From: an uncultured Eubacteriales bacterium
GTDB taxonomy: Bacteria; Bacillota; Clostridia; Oscillospirales; CAG-272
NCBI GenBank assembly: GCA_934467415.1
Contig: CAKSLQ010000011.1
Coordinates: 1 to 64,000 of the forward strand
Direction of reading: 5' to 3'
Length of the DNA stretch: 64,000 nucleotides
The notes beneath the pieces were generated by a model, which searched no databases, was not told the DNA's origin, and saw only the letters and a program-made list of their open reading frames with translations. Position numbers and translations under genes: made by a program. Positions within the stretch are counted from its first letter, which is position 1; each line of letters starts with the position of its first letter. Positions 25,185 through 33,512 of the stretch are shown in pieces.

Positions 25185-26183
25185 ATGGCACAGTTTGAAG
25201 GTTACGAAAGACGCGAGGCGAAGATCCTCGGCGTCCTGAAAGAATACGGCATTTCCTCCATCGACGAATGCAAGGAGATCACCCTCGCAAAGGGGATCGA
25301 CGTGGACCAGATCGTCCGCTCCACGCAGCCGATCTGCTTTGAAAACGCTGTCTGGGCATACACCGTCGGCGCGGCGATCGCGCTGAAGAAGGGCTGCACC
25401 AAGGCGGCGGACGCGGCGGCGGCGATCGGTATCGGTCTCCAGTCGTTCTGCATCCCCGGCTCGGTCGCGGAGAACCGCAAGGTCGGTCTCGGCCACGGCA
25501 ACCTCGGCGCAATGCTGCTCTCGGATGAGACCGAGTGCTTCTGCTTCCTCGCAGGCCACGAGTCCTTCGCGGCGGCCGAGGGCGCTATCAAGATCGCACT
25601 CAACGCAAACAAGGTCAGAACGAAGCCTCTGCGCGTCATTCTGAACGGTCTCGGCAAGGATGCAGCCTACATCATCTCCCGCATCAACGGCTTCACCTAC
25701 TGCAAGACCGTGTTTGACCCCTACACCGAGACGGTCACCGTCGAGAAGGAAATTCCGTTCTCGAACGGCCCGCGCGCGGCGGTCAAGTGCTACGGCGCTG
25801 ACAACGTGCCGGAGGGCGTCGCCATCATGCGGCTGGAGAACGTCGGCGTTTCCATCACCGGCAACTCCACCAACCCGACCCGCTTCCAGCACCCCGTTGC
25901 CGGCACCTACAAGAAGTGGTGCGTCGAGAACGGCGTGAAGTACTTCTCGGTTGCATCGGGCGGCGGTACGGGTCGTACCCTGCACCCCGACAACATGGCT
26001 GCCGGTCCTTCCTCTTACGGCATGACCGACACCATGGGCAGAATGCACTCCGACGCACAGTTCGCCGGCTCGTCCTCTGTCCCGGCGCACGTTGAGATGA
26101 TGGGTCTCATCGGCATGGGCAACAACCCGATGGTCGGCGCAACCGTTGCAGTCGCCGTCGCGGTCGAGGAAGCTTGCAAATAA
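25185..26183 (+). CDS. GGGtGRT protein
   Basis: 332 residues. The naming motif is SVASGGGTGRTLHPDN (about residue 260). Other Gly- and Ser-rich loops include HGNLGAMLLSD and GNNPMVGATVAVAVAVEEA. Proteins of this family occur in anaerobes directly after the NifU-like scaffold, as here, but have no assigned activity. It starts with GGAGGAG upstream and ends at a strong terminator. The cysteines (CFCFLAGH and others) could serve in cluster chemistry; this is inference. Confidence 0.85.
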   Translation: MAQFEGYERREAKILGVLKEYGISSIDECKEITLAKGIDVDQIVRSTQPICFENAVWAYTVGAAIALKKGCTKAADAAAAIGIGLQSFCIPGSVAENRKVGLGHGNLGAMLLSDETECFCFLAGHESFAAAEGAIKIALNANKVRTKPLRVILNGLGKDAAYIISRINGFTYCKTVFDPYTETVTVEKEIPFSNGPRAAVKCYGADNVPEGVAIMRLENVGVSITGNSTNPTRFQHPVAGTYKKWCVENGVKYFSVASGGGTGRTLHPDNMAAGPSSYGMTDTMGRMHSDAQFAGSSSVPAHVEMMGLIGMGNNPMVGATVAVAVAVEEACK

Positions 26184-26194
26184 GCATTCAAATC

Positions 26195-26227
26195 AAAAAG
26201 GAAACGCTGCGGCGTTTCCTTTTTTCA
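26195..26227 (+). terminator. Terminator of the pduL operon
   Basis: AAAAAGGAAACGC-tgcg-GCGTTTCCTTTTT, 12 bp after the GGGtGRT stop codon. Confidence 0.85.
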
Positions 26228-26243
26228 TGCGCTGCGGGCAAAG

Positions 26244-26272
26244 AAAAACCGACGGTTTCCCGTCGGTTTTTG
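26244..26272 (-). terminator. Terminator of the peptide unit at 26.3 kb
   Basis: AAAAACCGACGG / CCGTCGGTTTTT hairpin, 18 bp beyond the stop of the 55-residue peptide gene; the minus strand carries a T run. Confidence 0.8.
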
Positions 26273-26289
26273 CTTTTTCCTATGTAAGC

Positions 26290-26457
26290 TCAGTTCCAGA
26301 TGTCGCTGTAACGCAGCTCGGTCTTTGCGCCCGTGTAGTCCTCGGCGAGGCTGCCGTGCAGAACCGTCGGCTCCGTGCTGCCGCCGCTGGCCAGCAGAAC
26401 GTCCACCGTCGAAACGCGGATGTATTCCAGCCTCGGCTGTTCGTAATTCTTTCTCAT
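26290..26457 (-). CDS. 55-residue peptide of the LLASG family
   Basis: A short gene with AAGGAGG directly over the stop codon of the preceding secreted-protein gene and an ATG 13 bp after that stop, so translation is probably coupled. The peptide starts MRKNYEQPRLEYIRVS, continues DVLLASGG, and ends ELRYSDIWN. The peptide encoded at 43520-43699 has the same plan: basic start, Pro, DILLASGE in the same place, then a polar stretch and a WSDFFYN end. Both follow the same type of secreted protein and precede a terminator. There is no signal peptide. The LLASGG/LLASGE site resembles a double-Gly leader boundary, but one copy has GE. Function unknown. Confidence 0.8.
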   Translation of the reverse strand: MRKNYEQPRLEYIRVSTVDVLLASGGSTEPTVLHGSLAEDYTGAKTELRYSDIWN

Positions 26458-26470
26458 GTCGATAGCCTCC

Positions 26471-27811
26471 TTATTCCTGCGGGATCAGACCGTTTACGGT
26501 AACGGCCTCGAGCGGCAGAACGATCTGCGTGCCGCCCGCAAGGTTGACATATGCCCATGCATAGATCGCGGTGTCCAGCGCGGTGTCCGGAATGTTCACG
26601 AGATCGACCGCGTAGGTCGTCGTGCCGGTGAACGACTCGGTCAGCGTTGCAGTGGCGATATTGACCTTCTCGGCATTCTGCGCGACCATGACGCCGTAGC
26701 TCTCAACCGTCTGCCCCTCTGCGACGTCCAGGCTGACGATGTAGCGGACAGTCGCAGTGTTGTTGCTGTAGATCGCCGCCGTGACGCTTGCCGCCGCCAG
26801 CTTGACCGGCGCTGCATCAAAGCCCTTAGCGATCTCTGCATAGTTTGCAGCGGCGAGCGCGGCATCGGATGCGTGCAGCGTGGTCGTGCCGGTCACTTCC
26901 ACCGCCACGTTGCCCGCGGCGGGATTGATCCAATCCAGCGCGCCGATGCTGCCGCCGTTCCAGTTGACCGTGATGTTCTCGGCCGTCGTGCCTGTATTGG
27001 CAACCGAAATCACCTGATCCACCTGCGCCTGATCGGTAACCGTGAGATTGACGTTGCCGAGCGTGGTGTTCGGCGACTGCGCCGTGGTCAGATAGAGCGC
27101 ATCGACCTGTGCCGTGCCCTCCACCGTGATGTTGGCATCACCGTAGACCTTGCCCGCCGTGCTGATACCGCGGCAGTAGCCGATGACGACCAGGCTGTTG
27201 CCCGACTTGAGCGTGATATTCACCGGGTCGGTGTTCGTCGTCTTCGGCGCTGCTCCATTCGTACCCGACTTTGCCTGATAGCCGCCGAGAATCGAGAACG
27301 CCGTTGCGGTCGCGCCGCCCGGATAGTTCTCCATCACAACGCCCTCACCGACCGTGATCGGGTGATGAGCGCCGACCACGAGGAAGAACTTGTTCTTTGT
27401 CGCCGTGTTCTTGAACGTGATGTTCTCAAACGTGGTTGCGCCGCTGCAATAGAAGCGAATGCCGCCCGCGGTGTTGTAGACCGCATTGTTCGTCTCGCGG
27501 TAGTCCACCCCACCGTAGACGCTGGTGATTGTGACCGACTTCGGCCAGTTTTGGCGTACAAAGTAATTGTTCGCCACATGAGTGAACGGGCCGCAGACCA
27601 CGACCGTGCAGTCCAGCGAATTGTCGAGTGCGGCGAATGCCGTGTTGATCGACTTCGTGGGGCTTTCGGGCGACGAACCGTCACCCGTCGCGCCGTCCAT
27701 CAGATAGACGACGCTTTGTCCCTCTGCCGCGTCGGCCTGTACGGCAAACGGAATTGCCAGCAGCACCATCGCCAGCAGCAGGACGCCAAGGAGTTTGAAA
27801 TGCTTGTTCAA
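26471..27811 (-). CDS. Secreted beta-helix-type protein with Ig-like C-terminal domain (partner of LLASG peptide)
   Basis: 446 residues from a TTG start at 27811, chosen because AAAGGGG lies ten bases upstream and the export signal (NKHFKLLGVLLLAMVLLAI) begins there; an ATG 20 codons earlier has no ribosome site. The mature protein opens with VVYLMDGATGDGSSPESP, the beta-helix-type opening domain, and continues with turn-forming repeats to about residue 340. The last about 105 residues (ATVRYIVSLDVAEGQTVESY ... AIYAWAYVNLAGG) match the C-terminal domain of the protein at 43717-45306. It lacks any catalytic motif, dockerin or SLH domain. Surface or matrix role inferred. Confidence 0.7.
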   Translation of the reverse strand: MNKHFKLLGVLLLAMVLLAIPFAVQADAAEGQSVVYLMDGATGDGSSPESPTKSINTAFAALDNSLDCTVVVCGPFTHVANNYFVRQNWPKSVTITSVYGGVDYRETNNAVYNTAGGIRFYCSGATTFENITFKNTATKNKFFLVVGAHHPITVGEGVVMENYPGGATATAFSILGGYQAKSGTNGAAPKTTNTDPVNITLKSGNSLVVIGYCRGISTAGKVYGDANITVEGTAQVDALYLTTAQSPNTTLGNVNLTVTDQAQVDQVISVANTGTTAENITVNWNGGSIGALDWINPAAGNVAVEVTGTTTLHASDAALAAANYAEIAKGFDAAPVKLAAASVTAAIYSNNTATVRYIVSLDVAEGQTVESYGVMVAQNAEKVNIATATLTESFTGTTTYAVDLVNIPDTALDTAIYAWAYVNLAGGTQIVLPLEAVTVNGLIPQE

Positions 27812-27874
27812 TGCTTGAAATCCCCTTTCTTCCGCTTCAACCGTTTTTGGGTATGAAGCTTGATTATACATTTA

Positions 27875-27903
27875 AGTATAACAATAATATTTTACACCGT
27901 CAA
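27875..27903 (-). promoter_or_regulatory. Promoter of the 26.5-kb secreted protein/peptide unit
   Basis: TTGACG (27898-27903), 17-bp spacer, TATACT (27875-27880). The -10 is the left half of TATAC-ttaaat-GTATA, a palindrome over the probable start site. No gene or other feature is seen in 27904-28060. Confidence 0.75.
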
Positions 27904-28057
27904 GGCAAAGATTTTTTCGGATTTGTGGAAAATGTTTGTACTTCGCTGAATAATTTGCACGTTTTTTGTGCAAAAATCGACATATTCAACGATTTTGCTC
28001 CCGAATCCGCCGTTTCAGCCGCCCGATTCCTGTTCCCGATGCCGTGCCGCCGTGCAA

Positions 28058-28100
28058 AAAAACGAACATGCCCCGCCGGAGCGGGGCATGTTCGTTTTTT
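28058..28100 (-). terminator. Terminator of the RbsABC-type operon
   Basis: Perfect 16-bp stem AACGAACATGCCCCGC-cgga-GCGGGGCATGTTCGTT, flanked by A and T runs, about 35 bp past the kinase stop codon. Confidence 0.85.
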
Positions 28101-28130
28101 CGGGAAGACTATGAAAAAAATCGGGTAAAA

Positions 28131-29090
28131 TCAGTTGCTTGCCGTGCGGACGAGGTCTGCGACCTCCTCCGCCGCGGGCATGGCACACATGGCGCCCTTG
28201 CGCATGGTGATCAGCGACGCCGCCGCATTGGCGAACGTCAGCATTTCACGGAGCGATTCCGCCGTGAAATCCATGCCGTGCTCCAGCACATGGTGCAGCG
28301 CGCAGGCGCAGAAGGTATCGCCCGCGCCGGTGGTGTCCGCCACCTTGTCGTGCAGGAATGCCGGCGCATCGACGCGCAGATCGCCGAAGTAGGCGCGGCT
28401 GCCGTCTTTGCCGAGGGTGAGCAGGATCAGCGGGATGCCGTACTGCTTTTGCAGCCGACGCACGCCCGCGTCGAAATCCGTCTCGCCCGTGGCGAATTGC
28501 AGCTCGTTATCTGCAATTTTCAATATATCGCATTGGTCGAATCCGTAGTGCATTTTTTCCCTGGCCCGCTCCATGCTGTCCCAAAGCGGGGGACGCAGGT
28601 TCGGGTCGAACGAGCGGAGACAGCCCGCCGCCTTGGCCGCGGCAATGCCGCGCGCCGTTGCTTCGGCAGCGCAGTCGCTCGTCATGGAGAGTGTGCCGAA
28701 GTGGAAGATCCGCGACGCGGCGATGCGGTCGGTCGGCACGTCGTCTGCCGTCAGCATCATGTCCGCGCCTGGGTTGCGGTAAAAGGAGAAGTCCCGGTCG
28801 CCGTTCGGCAGTTTGTGGACGAAGGTCAGCGTGGTGTGCACCTGCTCGTCCATAGAGAGACCGCTGCTGTCGATGCCGAGGCGCTGAAGCGTCTCCCGCA
28901 GCAGGTCGCCGAACATATCGCGGCCGACCTTGCCGATGAAGGCGGTTTTGTGTCCCAGCTTTTGCAGCATGGCCAGCATGTTGCAGGGCGCGCCGCCGGG
29001 GCAGACCTCAAAGAGTGCATTGCCCTGCTCGCTTGTGCCGTAAGGCGCAAAGTCGATCAGCAGCTCGCCGAGCGCAATCACGTCATACAT
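28131..29090 (-). CDS. PfkB-family carbohydrate kinase (fructokinase-like)
   Basis: 319 residues. Signatures are the N-terminal YDVIALGELLIDFAP, the GGAPCNMLAMLQKLG box of fructokinases, and the catalytic DTTGAGDTFCACAL with its Asp base. It overlaps the end of the NagB-like gene by 8 bp (ATG 29090), indicating coupled translation. As the last gene of the sugar operon it should phosphorylate the imported or processed sugar; fructose is the default guess. GAGGCG precedes the start. Confidence 0.85.
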   Translation of the reverse strand: MYDVIALGELLIDFAPYGTSEQGNALFEVCPGGAPCNMLAMLQKLGHKTAFIGKVGRDMFGDLLRETLQRLGIDSSGLSMDEQVHTTLTFVHKLPNGDRDFSFYRNPGADMMLTADDVPTDRIAASRIFHFGTLSMTSDCAAEATARGIAAAKAAGCLRSFDPNLRPPLWDSMERAREKMHYGFDQCDILKIADNELQFATGETDFDAGVRRLQKQYGIPLILLTLGKDGSRAYFGDLRVDAPAFLHDKVADTTGAGDTFCACALHHVLEHGMDFTAESLREMLTFANAAASLITMRKGAMCAMPAAEEVADLVRTASN

Positions 29091-29838
29091 GGGTTTCGCC
29101 TCGCTTTCCCGCACGGATGACCCGATACGCCGCCTCATCCAGAAACAGCTTGGTGTTCGGATGGAATTGCAGGATGCTTGCCGGAACCTCGGGACGCACC
29201 TTGCCGTAAACCGTTTCGTACAGAATCTCCGCTTTTTCGGCCCCGCTGGCCAGCAGCAGGATCTCTCTTGCGCGGAAGATGGTGCCGATGCCCATCGTCA
29301 GCGCCTCGCGCGGCACGTCCGCCGCCTTTTCAAAGAAGCGGGCGTTCGCGCGGATGGTCTCCTCCGCAAGCCGCACGCAGTGCGTGCGCGCGGAGAAGCA
29401 GTCTTCCGGCTCGTTGAAGCCGATGTGTCCGTCCGTGCCGATGCCGAGAATCTGCACGTCAACGCCGCCTGCGGCGACGACCCGGTTCTCGTATTCGGCG
29501 CAGGCATGTGCCGTGTCCTCCGCCGTGCCGTCGATCACATGCAGATGCTCGATCGGCAGATCGGTCACATCCGCGAAGTTGGTCTTCAGATAGGCATAAA
29601 AGGACTGTCGGTCCCGCCGCGTGAGCCCCCGGTATTCGTCCAGCCCGAAGCCGGTCGCCTGCCGGAAGCTGAGACTGCCCGCCGCATACTGCGCGGCAAG
29701 GTTCTCATACATGCCGAGCGGCGATGAGCCGGTGGCAAGGCCGAGAACGAGCGTCGGTTTTTCCCGGACGCGCGCGGCGACGATGTCGGCCGCGCGGCGG
29801 CTCATCGCCGCATAGTCTTTGTCAACAAAAATCTCCAT
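29083..29838 (-). CDS. nagB: Glucosamine-6-phosphate deaminase-like (NagB family)
   Basis: 251 residues. It converts glucosamine-6-phosphate to fructose-6-phosphate and ammonia, or acts on a related amino-sugar phosphate. The active-site residues are present: LATGSSPLGMYE phosphate loop, GLDEYRGL with D67, and GIGTDGHIGFNEP with D136, H138 and E143. It is a little shorter than standard NagB. The start at 29838 is supported by similarity; the ribosome site (GGGAAACGG) is weak. Its presence points to an amino sugar as operon substrate. Confidence 0.88.
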   Translation of the reverse strand: MEIFVDKDYAAMSRRAADIVAARVREKPTLVLGLATGSSPLGMYENLAAQYAAGSLSFRQATGFGLDEYRGLTRRDRQSFYAYLKTNFADVTDLPIEHLHVIDGTAEDTAHACAEYENRVVAAGGVDVQILGIGTDGHIGFNEPEDCFSARTHCVRLAEETIRANARFFEKAADVPREALTMGIGTIFRAREILLLASGAEKAEILYETVYGKVRPEVPASILQFHPNTKLFLDEAAYRVIRAGKRGETHV

Positions 29839-29851
29839 ATCCGTTTCCCGC

Positions 29852-30487
29852 TCAGAGCATCTGCCGCAGCTTCTCCGCCACCGCCAGCGCAAACGTGCGG
29901 TGCGACGCCACATCAATGTGGATGCCGTCGAGCGGACTGGTTGCCGCATGATCCTCCGCCGCCATGAATTCCACGCCGTAGCGCGCGGCCAGCGCGCTGT
30001 ACAGCGGCTTCATCTCGGCCTGCCGCTCCCGGTTGTTGCCGAGGAAGAAGGTGGACGCGAGGTGGCTGTCCTCGACCCTGCCGATGCGGATCGGCGAGAT
30101 CAGCAGCACCCGCGGTGCTTTGCCGTCCGCGCCGCAGCCCGAATGCAGGATCGCCTGCAAAATGCGTTCCACGCCGAGCGTGATGTCCGCCGCGCTCTGG
30201 TTGAACCGCCCCTTCAGCTGCACCGTGCCGAGCATCACCACCACCACGTCGATCGGGCGGTGGCTGTCCAGGCAGGGCATGAGATAGTCGAGCCCGTTTT
30301 TGTAGAGATCGACCGGGTCATCGCAGACCGTCGTGCGGCCGCACTGCCCCTCCTCGATCACGCGCGCCTCGCCGCGCAGCTCCTCGGTCAGAATACCTGT
30401 CCAGCGCTTTTCAAATTCAAGACGACTCTCGTCCACGGGGTTGACGCCCCAGGTGTTCGTGTCGCCGAAGCATAATACTGTTTTCAT
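29852..30487 (-). CDS. GDSL/SGNH-like protein with altered catalytic residues
   Basis: 211 residues, cytoplasmic, related to the aryl-esterase group of SGNH hydrolases whose block I is CFGDSNTWG. Here the nucleophile Ser is Thr (CFGDTNTWG, T10), and block III, normally LGTNDLK, reads LGTVQLK (V89 replaces the oxyanion Asn). The C-terminal DGIHID (D187, H190) is kept. So the fold is clear but esterase activity is doubtful, or it uses Thr. It lies between the amidohydrolase and NagB genes in the transport operon, where a deacetylation or binding role would make sense. Confidence 0.75.
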   Translation of the reverse strand: MKTVLCFGDTNTWGVNPVDESRLEFEKRWTGILTEELRGEARVIEEGQCGRTTVCDDPVDLYKNGLDYLMPCLDSHRPIDVVVVMLGTVQLKGRFNQSAADITLGVERILQAILHSGCGADGKAPRVLLISPIRIGRVEDSHLASTFFLGNNRERQAEMKPLYSALAARYGVEFMAAEDHAATSPLDGIHIDVASHRTFALAVAEKLRQML

Positions 30488-30533
30488 TCCGCTCCTTCAA
30501 TTCCGGGGCGGTCGCCCGCCCCGGCCGTCATCA

Positions 30534-31319
30534 TCAGAACTTGTAAAGCCGCTTTGCGTTGTTGTACAGGATATCCTCTTTTTCTTCCTGCGTCAAACGG
30601 CATCTCTCAATGTCAATGGGATAGGTACCTTCGCCGCCGAAGATGATCTGTTTCGAGCCGACGATCTTCACCGCATGCTCGATCCACTCCTGCACCGAGA
30701 CCGGCGGCATCATGCGCTCTGCATAGTGCGCAAGCCACGCCGTGTCCAGATACAGATTCGGGAAGCGCTCGGCCATGCCGAGAAATTCCTGATAGAAGTT
30801 GCCGCCGAAGTGCGCGCAGATGAGCTTCAGCTCCGGGAACTTCTCCATGACCGTGCCGAACTGCACGGGGAAACCGATGCAGCTGTACTTGTACACATTA
30901 TCCGACTTGTTGTTGGCGTCAATGTCGCTGAAATTCAGCCAACCCGTGTGGTACAGCACCGGGATGTCCAGCTCGATGCAGGTCTCGTAGACGGGGAAGA
31001 TCGCGGGGTCGTCCACCTGAAAATCGTTGCAGTACGGGTGCATCTTGACGCCGCGGAAAATGCCGCGCTTCACATACTCCCGCAGCTTTGCAAGCGAGTT
31101 GTCCATGTCGTGGACGTTGACATACGCGATACCGAACAGCTTGTCCGGGTACTTCTGCACCGCCTCGATCACTTCATCGTTTTCGCGCTCGTTGCAGGCG
31201 ATGACCGCGTTTTTCTCCATGCCGAAATGGTCGATGTACTCCATGAGCGGCCTGTCCTTGAAGAACTCATAGCCGTTCATGACGAAAATGTGGCAATGCG
31301 AATCAATAACCTTACTCAT
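30534..31319 (-). CDS. Amidohydrolase-2 family protein
   Basis: 261 residues, TIM-barrel metal-dependent hydrolase or decarboxylase. Metal-site motifs: VIDSHCHIFVMNG near the N-terminus (HxH), FRGVKMHPYCNDFQVD, LICAHFGGNF in the middle, and a late Asp region (IIFGGEGTYP). The family includes hydrolases of amides and lactones and decarboxylases. AAGGAGG precedes the ATG, 39 bp after the stop of the solute-binding protein gene. Within a sugar operon a lactonase role is possible but unproven. Confidence 0.8.
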   Translation of the reverse strand: MSKVIDSHCHIFVMNGYEFFKDRPLMEYIDHFGMEKNAVIACNERENDEVIEAVQKYPDKLFGIAYVNVHDMDNSLAKLREYVKRGIFRGVKMHPYCNDFQVDDPAIFPVYETCIELDIPVLYHTGWLNFSDIDANNKSDNVYKYSCIGFPVQFGTVMEKFPELKLICAHFGGNFYQEFLGMAERFPNLYLDTAWLAHYAERMMPPVSVQEWIEHAVKIVGSKQIIFGGEGTYPIDIERCRLTQEEKEDILYNNAKRLYKF

Positions 31320-31358
31320 AATTGCGCCTCCTTGCGCTCTGCCGCTGTATTTGCTTCT

Positions 31359-32447
31359 TTACTGGTAAACTCTGAGCTGTGCCTCGGGCGAATCAATGTT
31401 CGTGCCGTCCACCCAGTAGTAGTTGGTGTCGATCTTGGCATTGATCGTGCCGCCGTTCAGATAGCGGACCGCGTTGACGATGCCCTGATAGCCGATCATG
31501 TAGGGGAAGCTTGCCTCCGTGCCGTACTCGATGCCTGCGTGGATGGCGTCGAGCTGCACCTTGCCGGAGTCAAAGCCGAGTACGACATAATCGCCCTCTT
31601 TGCCCAGCTCCTTGAGTGCGTTCAGCACGCCGACGGCATTGCCCTCGCCGCTGCCGATGATGACCTTCAGATCCGGATACGCCTCGATGATGGCCTTGGT
31701 GCCGTCAGCCGCCTTCAGCTGGTCGCCGCCGTCGGAATACTGAATGTCTACAAGCTCGATCTGCGGATAGTCCTTGATCTTCTCGATGAAGGCGTCGCGG
31801 CGCTGCACCGAGTAGTCGCTGTACTGGTCGGATGCGATCATCGCAACCTGAACCTTCGCCTCGTTCGGGAACAGCTCATTGATCTTGTCCGCCATGAAGC
31901 GGCCGCCGTCGGCGTGGCCGTAGGTGGTGATGGTGCAGATCGGGATATCGCTGTCTACGGGCTGGTCAATGATGATGACCGGGATACCCGCCTCCTTGGC
32001 GCGCTCCAGCTGAGGCAGAACTGCCTTGGAGTCCAGAGGCCCGAGGATGATGGCATCCGGCTTCTGGTCGATGATGGTGGACAGCATTTCAACCTGCTTA
32101 TCGACCTGGGTCTCGTTTTCGGTGCCCTGGAAGGTGTAGGTGACGCCGCAGTCCTTGGCAGCGGCATCGAGGCCGGCCTTGACGGACTGATGGTAGTTGT
32201 GGTACAGGCCGCGCGTCAGGCACGCGATCTTGTAGCTGCGCTTTGCGGTCTCCGCCTCGGCGAGCTCGGTCGTCGGTTCTTCATTGTAATTGACCGTGCC
32301 GTGCTCCTCGGCCGCGCCGGAAGACGCCGTCGTCGTGGGCGTATCGCCGTCCGTCGTGGACGGGGGAGTGGGTTTTTGTCCGCAGCCTGCCAGCAAGCTA
32401 AGCGACAGAAGCGCTGCAAGGACGCCGATGAGTGCTCTCTTTTTCAT
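31359..32447 (-). CDS. Sugar ABC transporter, substrate-binding lipoprotein (RbsB/Peripla_BP_4 type)
   Basis: 362 residues. Lipobox LLAGC gives lipid anchor C22. The mature protein is a periplasmic-binding-protein type I: YKIACLTRGLYHNYHQSVKA, MLSTIIDQKPDAIILGPLDS, VIIIDQPVDSD. It presents sugar to the permease at the outer face of the membrane. It is the third gene of the transporter trio, 16 bp... 70 bp before the permease stop and start signals on the same strand. The sugar is not readable from sequence; an amino sugar is suggested by the downstream NagB. Confidence 0.88.
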   Translation of the reverse strand: MKKRALIGVLAALLSLSLLAGCGQKPTPPSTTDGDTPTTTASSGAAEEHGTVNYNEEPTTELAEAETAKRSYKIACLTRGLYHNYHQSVKAGLDAAAKDCGVTYTFQGTENETQVDKQVEMLSTIIDQKPDAIILGPLDSKAVLPQLERAKEAGIPVIIIDQPVDSDIPICTITTYGHADGGRFMADKINELFPNEAKVQVAMIASDQYSDYSVQRRDAFIEKIKDYPQIELVDIQYSDGGDQLKAADGTKAIIEAYPDLKVIIGSGEGNAVGVLNALKELGKEGDYVVLGFDSGKVQLDAIHAGIEYGTEASFPYMIGYQGIVNAVRYLNGGTINAKIDTNYYWVDGTNIDSPEAQLRVYQ

Positions 32448-32517
32448 GATGGGTTCCTCCGTTTGATTTTTTTATATTTGATGCCGGAAGCCGTGTGCCC
32501 CGGCACAAATTCGGGTG

Positions 32518-33501
32518 TTACTGCTTCTTTCTGCGCAGCATATCCACATAGACTGCGAAGATGACGACCGCGCCGGTCACCACCGTCTGCCATTCGGACG
32601 GGACGGACATGATGCGCAGACCGTTGATCAGCACGCTCATGATGAATGCGCCGATGATCGTACCGCTGACGCTGCCCTCACCGCCGCTCATGGAAGCGCC
32701 GCCGATGATGCACGCCGCGATGGCGTCCATCTCGTAGCCCGCGCCCGTGCTCGGCTGTGCCGCGTTCAGGCGGGCGGTCATGAACCAGGCCGCAAAGCCG
32801 GACATCATGCCGCACAGGGCGTAGCTGATGATCTTCCACTTGATGACGTTGACGCCGGAGAGGCGCGCCGCCTCCTCATTGGAGCCGATGGCAAAGGAGT
32901 AACGGCCGAGGATCGTTTTGTTGAGCAGGAAGGATGCGACCGCCATCATGGCGATCATGATGAAGATGCCGTTCGGAATGTTGACGCCGGTCAGCTCCTT
33001 GATGAAGGAGCCTGTCGCCACGGTCTGATAGCCCTTGATGCTGTCCATGTAGATCGGGCGCGCCCCCGAGATGACCAGTGCAAGGCCCTTGCAGATCATC
33101 ATCATACCGAGCGTCTGGATGAAGGGCGGCACCTTGCATTTTGCGATCAGGAAGCCGTTGATGAGGCCGACCAGCGTGCCGACCAGGATGCCGAGCACCA
33201 CGCTGAGCCAGATGGGCAGCTGCATGGTGGTGGCGAAGACCGCCATCATGACGCCGCAGAGCGTCATATTCGTGCCGACCGAGATGTCGCAGCCGCCGCC
33301 GATCATGACATAGGTGATACCGATGGACAGGATGCCGTTGACCGTGGTCGCCAGCAGAATGCCCGAAAGGTTGCTGAGGGTGAAGAAGTTATCGGACAGA
33401 CAGGTGAATACGATGATGATCAACACAAGGCTGGTCAGGATGATTCCCTTTTGCAGCATGTTGCCCGATGCGCCGATTTGAAGTTTCTTTGTGCTTTTCA
33501 T
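32518..33501 (-). CDS. Sugar ABC transporter permease (RbsC type)
   Basis: 327 residues with about eight to ten hydrophobic segments. It contains the BPD_transp_2 signature: GGGCDISVGTNMTLCGVMMA, the coupling segment around AIGSNEEAARLSGVNVIKWK, and GGASMSGGEGSVSGTIIGA. It forms the membrane channel, likely as a homodimer, with the ATPase encoded just upstream. The 11-bp gap between ATPase and permease genes supports one transcript. Confidence 0.92.
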   Translation of the reverse strand: MKSTKKLQIGASGNMLQKGIILTSLVLIIIVFTCLSDNFFTLSNLSGILLATTVNGILSIGITYVMIGGGCDISVGTNMTLCGVMMAVFATTMQLPIWLSVVLGILVGTLVGLINGFLIAKCKVPPFIQTLGMMMICKGLALVISGARPIYMDSIKGYQTVATGSFIKELTGVNIPNGIFIMIAMMAVASFLLNKTILGRYSFAIGSNEEAARLSGVNVIKWKIISYALCGMMSGFAAWFMTARLNAAQPSTGAGYEMDAIAACIIGGASMSGGEGSVSGTIIGAFIMSVLINGLRIMSVPSEWQTVVTGAVVIFAVYVDMLRRKKQ

Positions 33502-33512
33502 GTTTTCGCCTC

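Noticed and set aside
26290..26457. LLASG peptides as classical double-Gly bacteriocin precursors
   Set aside because: Only one copy has GG, no peptidase-containing ABC exporter or modification enzyme is adjacent, and the tail is polar. Kept only as one possible reading.
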